NCBI GenBank assembly: GCA_002477505.1 | Contig: DLQB01000038.1 | Coordinates: 1-6,426, forward strand | Source: Flavobacteriales bacterium UBA7443 | GTDB taxonomy: Bacteria > Bacteroidota > Bacteroidia > Flavobacteriales_D > Sanyastnellaceae | Length of the DNA: 6,426 bases | Direction: 5' to 3' | Part shown: positions 1 through 5,490 of the stretch, piece after piece | Layout of the letters: every line of letters starts with the position of its first letter | Numbering within the stretch: the stretch's first letter is position 1 | Notes under the pieces: model-generated | The model's database searches: none | Told to the model about the DNA's origin: nothing | The model's input: the letters and a program-made list of their open reading frames with translations, nothing else | Made by a program: the position numbers and the translations under genes

Positions 1-207
1 GAACCGCGAGGGTTTTGGTTGGAGATTTTCAATCGTTGGGGGGATGTGGTTTTTTACAGTGAGGACCCCAATGAACCCTGGATCGGCAACAATCAAATGC
101 TCGATTCTGACCATTTCGTTCCGGACGGGGTATACGTTTGGCGCATGCGCTACGAAATGCGTGATGGACCTAGATTGAAGTCCGGCACGGTATCGCTGGT
201 GCGCTGA
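1..207 (+). CDS. C-terminal end of a type IX-secreted protein (gliding motility-associated C-terminal domain, type B sorting signal)
   Basis: The frame is open from the window edge and ends at TGA 205-207, leaving 68 visible residues; the start lies upstream. The residues match the end of the gliding motility-associated C-terminal (CHU_C) family: IFNRWGDVVFYS, a tryptophan-glycine pair (PWIGN), a VPDGVYVWRMRY strand, then GTVSLVR at the very C-terminus. In Bacteroidota this domain directs export through the type IX secretion system to the surface or medium and is usually carried by very large adhesin- or repeat-type proteins. The function of the mature protein cannot be told because everything upstream of the signal is missing. 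The next gene on the same strand begins 94 bases later. A hairpin in that gap suggests the transcript may end there. Confidence 0.88.
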   Translation, partial: EPRGFWLEIFNRWGDVVFYSEDPNEPWIGNNQMLDSDHFVPDGVYVWRMRYEMRDGPRLKSGTVSLVR

Positions 208-226
208 TCCAATCTTCAGCAGTTGG

Positions 227-264
227 AATCGGCTGTCTGGCCTTGCAAGACCCGATTGTTTCTC
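227..264 (+). terminator. Possible weak terminator hairpin after the type IX-secreted protein gene
   Basis: AATCGG (227-232) can pair with CCGATT (252-257), and GTCT (235-238) with AGAC (248-251). This gives a ten-pair stem with a two-base bulge (233-234) and a nine-base loop, followed by GTTTCTCCT. The T tract is short and interrupted, so intrinsic termination is uncertain. A second small inverted repeat (TCCAA 208-212 / TTGGA 223-227) lies just before it. The hairpin overlaps the -33 element proposed below, so at most one of the two readings may be functional. Confidence 0.3.
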
Positions 265-273
265 CTACATTCG
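243..273 (+). promoter_or_regulatory. Possible Bacteroidota-type promoter for the HU/SPOR gene
   Basis: TTG at 243-245 is followed after 20 bases by TACATTCG at 266-273. This matches the Bacteroidota -7 consensus TAnnTTTG except for one base. The spacing falls within the range described for Bacteroidota promoters (TTG about 17-23 bases before the -7 box). The start codon is 28 bases beyond the -7 box, a reasonable leader length. Short degenerate motifs arise by chance, so this is only a candidate. Confidence 0.27.
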
Positions 274-301
274 AAGGCGCATAGGCACGTACAGTGACAC
301 C

Positions 302-1348
302 ATGAACCTCCTTGATCACCACCTCCACCGCTTGTTTTTGGACCACGATTGCATCGTTGTTCCGGGATTGGGCGGATTTGTTTGCAACCGAAAACCGGCG
401 CGGTATGACGACAAGCGTCAAGAGTTGATTCCACCCTCTCGAACCATCTTGTTCAACGAACGAATCGTTCACCATGACGGTGTTTTGGTCCAAGCCATTG
501 CCCAAAAGTCGGGCCTTTCTTTGGACGAGGCCTTGGGGGCAGTAGAATCCGAGGCATCGGTGCTGAAGTCGGCAATGCAAAGCGGCAAAACGGTTCGAAT
601 TCATCAGGTAGGACGGTTGTTTGTCGGCCAAGAAGGGCGCATGCAATTCATGCCGGATGAGGAAATGGAGCGGATCTTGCGATCTTTTGGATTGAAGCGT
701 ATCCCACTGCAGCCGATCAATCAGAGCAATGAATCGATGCGTTCGTTGCCAGCGAAACGCATCATCCCATTGCCGCGATTGGAAGAACAACGTGCAGAGG
801 CGCCCTGGTTGAGGATAGCCGCAGCCATTGCCGTTCCTGTTTTGGGCGGTGCTGGCATGTTCTTCATGGACGGAATGGACGGCGAGGCAGCACTCATGAG
901 TACCCTTCCTGTGCATATCCAGTCGTATGAGGAGGCGCGTTATCAGCCCAGATTTGAGGAAGAAGCAATTCCTGTTTGGGAATCAATTGCTGAGCCAGCT
1001 GCAGCGTCAACAATGGTGACGAAGAGCGAAGAGGAAACGAATGCTGCGGAGAACGGGAAGCTTTCGACGAGTACAGTTTCGATCAAGCCCGTGGTGGCGA
1101 CGAAAAATGATGCGGTATTTCTATTGGTTGCCGGCTCTTTTTCCGTTGAATCTAATGCGCAAAACCTTTCGAAGGATTTGAGTGAAAAAGGCTTTGATTC
1201 GGAAGTTTTCAAGCAGGAAAATGGATTGCACTTGGTAACGTTTGCCACCCATTTCGAAGAGGGCCAGGCCCGAAGGAATTTGGCCGAACTCCGAAGCGAT
1301 GAATCGACGAAACGCGCTTGGTTGAAGCGTGTGGGTCAGGTGCATTGA
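302..1348 (+). CDS. HU-CCDC81 domain and SPOR domain membrane protein
   Basis: This is a 348-residue bitopic membrane protein. Residues about 1-120 resemble the tandem bacterial HU-CCDC81 domains, with the typical opening of a helix, then IVVPGLGGFVCN at 18-29, and later TVRIHQVGRLFV at 97-108. A basic stretch (about 130-171) leads into one hydrophobic segment at about 170-189, so the HU-like part should be cytoplasmic. An acidic, Ser/Thr-rich linker (about 195-268) follows. A C-terminal SPOR domain (about 271-344, FLLVAGSFSVESNAQNL onward) should lie in the periplasm. SPOR domains bind glycan strands stripped of stem peptides, as found at division septa; HU-like folds often bind DNA or self-associate. 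A division or envelope-organising role is inferred. ATG 302 is chosen because the domain begins at once; no Shine-Dalgarno is visible, as usual in this phylum. The HAD gene follows 13 bases downstream, so co-transcription is likely. Confidence 0.88.
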   Translation: MNLLDHHLHRLFLDHDCIVVPGLGGFVCNRKPARYDDKRQELIPPSRTILFNERIVHHDGVLVQAIAQKSGLSLDEALGAVESEASVLKSAMQSGKTVRIHQVGRLFVGQEGRMQFMPDEEMERILRSFGLKRIPLQPINQSNESMRSLPAKRIIPLPRLEEQRAEAPWLRIAAAIAVPVLGGAGMFFMDGMDGEAALMSTLPVHIQSYEEARYQPRFEEEAIPVWESIAEPAAASTMVTKSEEETNAAENGKLSTSTVSIKPVVATKNDAVFLLVAGSFSVESNAQNLSKDLSEKGFDSEVFKQENGLHLVTFATHFEEGQARRNLAELRSDESTKRAWLKRVGQVH

Positions 1349-1361
1349 TCTTACTTCGGTC

Positions 1362-2042
1362 ATGGCACACCGTCCCCTTCCTGAGGCGCTTATTTTGGAT
1401 TTTGGTGGCGTACTCTACGACATTGATTATGCGGCGCCTGTTCGTGCGTTTGAAGCACTTGGGGTGGCCGATTTTGCCGGACTGTATAAGCAAGCGGCAC
1501 AGTCTCCGATGTTTGATGACTTGGAATGTGGTCGGATTAGCCCGGATGACTTTTATACCCAAATGGAAGCCCATTGCGCGCCGGGAACAACGCGGTTACA
1601 AGTCGTTGAGGCTTGGAATTCCATCTTGACCGGTATGCACCCTTCGCGCATTCCGCTGGTTCAAGCCTTGGGACGGCAGACCCGGCTCTTTTTGTTTTCC
1701 AATACCAACGTCATCCATGCAAATGTGTTTGAAGCGTGGATGGAGGATCGGTTTGGACTTATGGCATTCAGGAAGGCGTTTGAAGGAATCCATTATAGCC
1801 ATGAAATGGGCATTCGAAAGCCTGATCCTGATGCTTTCTTGTCGCTTTGTTCGCGGCACAGGGTGGATCCGCGGAAAGCTGTTTTCATTGACGACAGTGA
1901 GCAACATGTGAAGGGGGCTCATGCGGCAGGACTCGAGACGCGTTGGCACAATCCGGTGGAATCGGACGTAGCTGTTTGGCTTGCACAACGCGGATTTGAA
2001 TTGCCAGATAGTGCCTTCCGCAAGGGGCCGCTTCCGGCTTAA
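1362..2042 (+). CDS. HAD-superfamily hydrolase (HAD-IA, YihX-like sugar-phosphate phosphatase type)
   Basis: A 226-residue cytoplasmic hydrolase with the four HAD motifs in order: motif I LILDFGGVLYDID with nucleophile Asp13; motif II LFLFSNTN with Ser113; motif III GIRKPDPDAF with Lys153; motif IV AVFIDDSEQHV with Asp177-Asp178. The roughly 80 residues between motifs I and II form the small helical cap of subfamily IA. Motif I reads DxGGV rather than DxDGT, so the usual second aspartate (general acid) is glycine; the YihX-like branch, which includes sugar-1-phosphate phosphatases, also has DxGNV. Substrate cannot be told from sequence. ATG 1362 is preferred over an in-frame GTG at 1329, because 1329 lies inside the preceding gene and adds 11 residues before the family's usual beginning. 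The stop TAA (2040-2042) overlaps the stop of the convergent DUF6495 gene. Confidence 0.88.
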   Translation: MAHRPLPEALILDFGGVLYDIDYAAPVRAFEALGVADFAGLYKQAAQSPMFDDLECGRISPDDFYTQMEAHCAPGTTRLQVVEAWNSILTGMHPSRIPLVQALGRQTRLFLFSNTNVIHANVFEAWMEDRFGLMAFRKAFEGIHYSHEMGIRKPDPDAFLSLCSRHRVDPRKAVFIDDSEQHVKGAHAAGLETRWHNPVESDVAVWLAQRGFELPDSAFRKGPLPA

Positions 2043-2052
2043 CTTTCCTTTT
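2027..2052 (+). terminator. Possible short terminator at the end of the HAD gene
   Basis: GCCG (2027-2030) and CGGC (2035-2038) form a four-pair GC stem around a CTTC loop. Two G-T pairs (2025-2026 with 2039-2040) could extend it. A T-rich stretch, AACTTTCCTTTT, follows. The stem is short and lies within the last codons of the gene, so confidence is low. It is the only candidate stop signal for the plus-strand transcript before it runs antisense into the DUF6495 gene. Read on the minus strand the same hairpin has no T tract. Confidence 0.22.
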
Positions 2053-2479
2053 CGGTCGTAGACTTCATCTCCGTTTGGAAGGCGCTGAATCGCTCCGAAT
2101 CACACGGCCTCGCGCCCTGTTCGAGCAATTGAAAGATTTCTTGGCCACGGGCTTCTTGCTCGAATTTTTTCCCGCCTTGTGACCAAGTTACGGAGCCGTT
2201 GGCACGCAGACACCGAATCAATTGAGCTGACGTTTCATCGAATCGGAACATCCAAACATCTTCCTCGGAGGGAGAGTGCTCCACACATTTGATGGCCGCT
2301 GTTGCACCTTCCCAGAAACGTTCGCTAAACGCATCGAGGCAAGCGTCGACTTCCTCGGGATGATGGACCTGCTTCTTGGCCCAATCGTCCGCTGCAATGC
2401 CTTCTGATGCGAGGTACCGCACAAATTCAGGACGCACGGCATCGAGTTCTTCTTTGGTCAACCGGCGAAACCGCTTCAT
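2039..2479 (-). CDS. DUF6495 family protein
   Basis: A 146-residue soluble protein with no signal peptide or membrane segment. It resembles the Bacteroidota family DUF6495 over most of its length: an N-terminal RLTKEELDAVRPEFVRYLAS helix, then GIAADDWAKK (27-36), a helix ending in FSERFWEG (52-59), and the VEHSPSEEDVWMFRFDE strand region (about 66-82). No function is established for the family to my knowledge, and no catalytic motif is apparent. The C-terminal tail (about 125-146) is polar and probably flexible. The start is an ATG 11 bases after the stop of the peptidase gene, so it is probably the last gene of the minus-strand operon. Its stop TAA overlaps that of the convergent HAD gene. 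Family assignment is from recalled sequence pattern and is moderately sure. Confidence 0.75.
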   Translation of the reverse strand: MKRFRRLTKEELDAVRPEFVRYLASEGIAADDWAKKQVHHPEEVDACLDAFSERFWEGATAAIKCVEHSPSEEDVWMFRFDETSAQLIRCLRANGSVTWSQGGKKFEQEARGQEIFQLLEQGARPCDSERFSAFQTEMKSTTEKES

Positions 2480-2490
2480 GGGGTTTGTGC

Positions 2491-4707
2491 TTATTCTTCG
2501 ATGCCTTCGAGCATCATGAAGAACGCGTATTCCATGGCAGTTTCTCGGAGTCGTTTGAAGCGACCCGAAGCACCGCCGTGGCCTGTTTCCATGTTGCAGT
2601 CCATGACGAGTAAGTTTTCACCCGTCTTGGTGTCGCGCAGCTTGGCCATCCATTTCGCAGGCTCCCAATACTGCACTTGGCTGTCCCAATAACCCGTGGT
2701 CACCAGCATGTGAGGGTAATCTTGTGCCGTTACGTTGTCATAAGGGCTGTAAGACATCATGTAATCAAAGGAATCCTTGTTTTTCGGATTGCCCCATTCG
2801 TCAAATTCACCGGTGGTCAGTGGAATGCTTTCGTCCAACATGGTGTTGATGACGTCCACAAATGGCACTGCGGCAATGACCCCATTGAATAGGGCAGGTG
2901 CCATGTTGATCACAGCTCCCATGAGCAAACCTCCTGCAGAACCGCCCATGGCATATAGGTGTTGTGGCGATGTGTAACCCAAGTCTACCATGGCTTGCCC
3001 ACAGTCGACAAAATCCGTGAAGGTATTCTTCTTGTTGAACATCTTTCCGTCCTCATACCAATCGCGGCCCATCTCTTGTCCACCTCGGATGTGGGCAATC
3101 GCATAGACAAAACCTCGGTCGAGCAAGCTCAAGCGAGTGCTGGAGAAACCCGCGTCCATGCTGTAGCCATAGCTTCCATATGCATAGAGCAGGAAAGGAT
3201 TATTGCCGTCCTTTTTGACCCCTTTGCGTGAAACAATCGATACAGGGACTTTGGTGCCATCGCGTGCTTCAACCATGACGCGTTCACTCTCGTAGTTTGC
3301 AGGGTCAAACGAGCCTCCTAGGACTTCCTGCTGCTTGAGCAAGTTCGTCGCTTGGCTCACCATATCCATTTCGAAAACAGAGCTTGGCGTGGTCATGGAG
3401 TTGTAACCATAGCGCAGTTGTTTGGTGTCAAAATCAGGGTTGGCTCCAACATAGGCCGAGTAAGCAGGATCGGGGAATTGGATGTAGTAATCCTCTGCGT
3501 CGTCCCAGCGCTTGACACGAATTTGATTCAAGCCTTCTGTACGCTCTGAAACCACCAAATAGTCTTTGAAAATGTCCACGCCTTCGAGCAAGGTTGCATC
3601 GCGGTGGGGCAGGACGTCTTCCCAGTTTTCGTAGGTCGTTGCATGGATTGGCGTGCGCACCAGCTTGAAGTTTTTAGCATCCCGGTTCGTGGTGATGTAA
3701 AAGTGCTCTCCATAATGGCTGCAGCTGTATTCGAGGTTGCGTTCCCGCGGCTGAATGATTTTCCATTCACCGTTCGGGGTATTCGCATCCAAATAACGCC
3801 ATTCGTTGCTCACCGTGGAATAGCTCGCAATCATCAAGTACTGCTCGCTTTTTGACTTGCCAATGCCACAGCTGAATGTTTCATCAGCTTCTTCAAAGAC
3901 GAGGACGTCTGCGCTCGCATCCGTTCCAAGAATGTGTTTGAAGATGCGAGAAGACCGCAAGGTGATGGGGTCTTTTTTGGAGTAGTAAACGGTTTTGTTG
4001 TCGTTTGCCCACGTGGCACCGCCCGTGGTTCCAGGGATGCGGTCGGCCAAGACTTCGCCGGTGGTGAGGTCTTTGAATTGCAGCGTGTATTCGCGCCGGC
4101 TCACGGTATCAACACTGAATGCGAGCAAATTATTATTGGTGCTAACGGATTGACCACCGACGGCATAGTAATTGAAGCCCTCTGCCATCTCATTGACGTT
4201 GAGCATCACTTGTTCTTCCGCCTCGAGGGACCCCAGCTTTCGGCAATAAATAGCATACTCCTTGCCTTCTTCGTAGCGGCTGTAGTAGTAGTAACCATTG
4301 TCCAAGAGCGGCACACTTTGGTCGTCTTGTTTGATGCGCCCCACGATTTCGTTGAACAAGTTCTCTTGAAAGGCTTCGGTGCCATTCATCACCTCTTTCG
4401 TGTAGTCATTTTCCCGGTTGAGGTAATCCACAACCTTGGCGGTTTGTTCATCGGGTTCAGCTGCCTCCTTCTGTTCGTCACTCAAACGCATCCAGAAATA
4501 ATCGTCTTCCAATTGAAGGCCGTGAATCGCGGTGATATGGGTTTGTTTTTCAGCTGTTGGAGGAGCTGGAAATTGAGCTTCAGTCAATTCGGGCTGGTTG
4601 TGAGATGCCATGGAAGAGTCAGAGGAATTGCAGGAGCTACTGGCTACTGCGAACGTGAAAGCGATTGCAAAGAGCGCGCAAGATACGACGAGGGGAAAAC
4701 GGAACAT
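2491..4707 (-). CDS. ptrB: Exported oligopeptidase B-like S9A serine peptidase, probable lipoprotein
   Basis: A complete 738-residue member of the prolyl oligopeptidase family (S9A), closest in pattern to oligopeptidase B, which cleaves small peptides after Arg or Lys. A helix-rich N-terminal part (about 50-125) leads into the seven-bladed beta-propeller (about 130-440), which screens substrates by size, and then the alpha/beta hydrolase domain (about 460-738). Catalytic residues are Ser590 in MGGSAGGLLMG, Asp675 in GYWDSQVQYWEPAKW and His710 in METGHGGASGR; RGGQEMGRDWYEDGK (541-555) is typical of the oligopeptidase B branch. Unlike the cytoplasmic enterobacterial enzyme, it begins with a hydrophobic signal (3-22) ending in SSSC, so Cys26 may be lipidated and the enzyme placed in the periplasm or on a membrane. 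The lipobox is atypical. A cytoplasmic form could start at Met33. The gene lies 27 bases after kdsB and 11 before the DUF6495 gene. Confidence 0.92.
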   Translation of the reverse strand: MFRFPLVVSCALFAIAFTFAVASSSCNSSDSSMASHNQPELTEAQFPAPPTAEKQTHITAIHGLQLEDDYFWMRLSDEQKEAAEPDEQTAKVVDYLNRENDYTKEVMNGTEAFQENLFNEIVGRIKQDDQSVPLLDNGYYYYSRYEEGKEYAIYCRKLGSLEAEEQVMLNVNEMAEGFNYYAVGGQSVSTNNNLLAFSVDTVSRREYTLQFKDLTTGEVLADRIPGTTGGATWANDNKTVYYSKKDPITLRSSRIFKHILGTDASADVLVFEEADETFSCGIGKSKSEQYLMIASYSTVSNEWRYLDANTPNGEWKIIQPRERNLEYSCSHYGEHFYITTNRDAKNFKLVRTPIHATTYENWEDVLPHRDATLLEGVDIFKDYLVVSERTEGLNQIRVKRWDDAEDYYIQFPDPAYSAYVGANPDFDTKQLRYGYNSMTTPSSVFEMDMVSQATNLLKQQEVLGGSFDPANYESERVMVEARDGTKVPVSIVSRKGVKKDGNNPFLLYAYGSYGYSMDAGFSSTRLSLLDRGFVYAIAHIRGGQEMGRDWYEDGKMFNKKNTFTDFVDCGQAMVDLGYTSPQHLYAMGGSAGGLLMGAVINMAPALFNGVIAAVPFVDVINTMLDESIPLTTGEFDEWGNPKNKDSFDYMMSYSPYDNVTAQDYPHMLVTTGYWDSQVQYWEPAKWMAKLRDTKTGENLLVMDCNMETGHGGASGRFKRLRETAMEYAFFMMLEGIEE

Positions 4708-4729
4708 GAGTTGATTGAATGGTAGAACA

Positions 4730-4758
4730 CAAATCTAATTCAAATTGCCGCTTTTCAA
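4730..4758 (-). promoter_or_regulatory. Candidate internal promoter for the peptidase gene
   Basis: On the minus strand, TTG (4758-4756) is followed after 18 bases by TAGATTTG (4737-4730), an exact match to the Bacteroidota -7 consensus TAnnTTTG. The first three bases of the -7 box are the TAG stop codon of kdsB. The peptidase ATG lies 22 bases beyond the box, giving a short AT-rich leader of about 16-18 bases. This would allow the peptidase and DUF6495 genes to be expressed separately from the receptor and kdsB. The call rests on motif and position only. Confidence 0.45.
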
Positions 4759-5490
4759 TAAGTTACGCAAACGACTCAAATCTTCAGGGGTGTCAACTGC
4801 GTGTGTGGAGTGACGGGTGCGCCCCACAGCAATGTTCCAACCGTGTTCCAGCCACCGGAGTTGTTCCAATCGTTCCCGTCGCTCCAACTCCGTAGCATGA
4901 AGGTGGGTGAGGGCTTCTAGTGCCCCTCGTGAAAACGCATAAAGACCGACGTGTTCGAGCCAAGGTCCAGGACTTGAGGGAATCGGTGATCGGCTGAAAT
5001 AAAGCGCAGATCCATTTAAATCGCAGGTGACTTTGACGCGGTTTGGATTTTCGCGTTCGGGATCATCGGCGGTCTTGGGCCGAGCCAATGTGGCGATTCC
5101 AGCTCCTGGCTTTCGAATCAATTGCGCGAGTTTTTGCAGTTGTTCGGGGTGCACAAAAGGTTCATCTCCTTGGATATTAATGATCCATTCCGCCGTTGTT
5201 TTCTGATCGGCTTCCCACTGGACGAGCGCTGCGTGACTGCGCAACGTGCCGTTGGCCAGTTTAGGGTCAGTCATGCGGGTTTCGGCCCCAGCGCGCTCCG
5301 CGGCTTGCGCGATGCGGTCATCGTCAGTGGCGACCAAAACGGCATCACAAACGCCGGCACTCAAGGTTTTTTCAACGACCCGTTCAATGACCGTTTTACC
5401 CTCCAATTCGGCCAGCGGTTTGCCCGGAAATCGCGTTGAACCCCAGCGAGCCGGAATGATGCCAACCAGTTTCGGATGTGCGTCGCTCAT
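4735..5490 (-). CDS. kdsB: 3-deoxy-manno-octulosonate cytidylyltransferase (CMP-Kdo synthetase)
   Basis: A 251-residue cytoplasmic enzyme of usual family length. It activates Kdo with CTP to CMP-Kdo for transfer to lipid A in lipopolysaccharide synthesis. Motifs seen: the nucleotide-binding IIPARWGSTRFPGKPL (11-26), VLVATDDDRI (51-60), INIQGDEPF (104-112, with Asp109 a likely magnesium ligand), SALYFSRSPIP (161-171), HVGLYAFSR (180-188), LEQLRWLEHGW (208-218) and VDTPEDL (232-238, with Asp233 the second likely metal ligand). The loop normally written H-x-S-G-T-[DE]-R is instead LANGTLR (78-84), which is unusual. The ATG at 5490-5488 is preferred over an in-frame upstream start because homology begins within ten residues. 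It shares base 5490 with the TAA of the receptor gene (TAATG), suggesting translational coupling. A related nonulosonate cytidylyltransferase is a less likely alternative. Confidence 0.92.
   Translation of the reverse strand: MSDAHPKLVGIIPARWGSTRFPGKPLAELEGKTVIERVVEKTLSAGVCDAVLVATDDDRIAQAAERAGAETRMTDPKLANGTLRSHAALVQWEADQKTTAEWIINIQGDEPFVHPEQLQKLAQLIRKPGAGIATLARPKTADDPERENPNRVKVTCDLNGSALYFSRSPIPSSPGPWLEHVGLYAFSRGALEALTHLHATELERRERLEQLRWLEHGWNIAVGRTRHSTHAVDTPEDLSRLRNLLKSGNLN

Noticed and set aside
170..916. A 248-codon open frame on the minus strand
   Set aside because: It lies antisense across the end of the secreted-protein gene and the HU/SPOR gene, both strongly supported by domain content. 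Its translation is rich in Cys, His, Arg and Gln with no recognisable motif.
1329..1361. GTG 1329 as the start of the HAD gene
   Set aside because: It would overlap the HU/SPOR gene by 20 bases and add 11 residues not expected in the family; ATG 1362 places motif I near the N-terminus as usual.
2480..2490. A regulatory signal between the peptidase and DUF6495 genes
   Set aside because: Only 11 bases separate them, with no Shine-Dalgarno or promoter box; co-transcription explains the spacing.
3934..4725. A 263-codon open frame on the plus strand, antisense to the peptidase
   Set aside because: The peptidase frame has a full catalytic triad and family-length homology. The antisense frame is Val/Phe-rich, as expected from mirrored codons, and matches no family I recognise.
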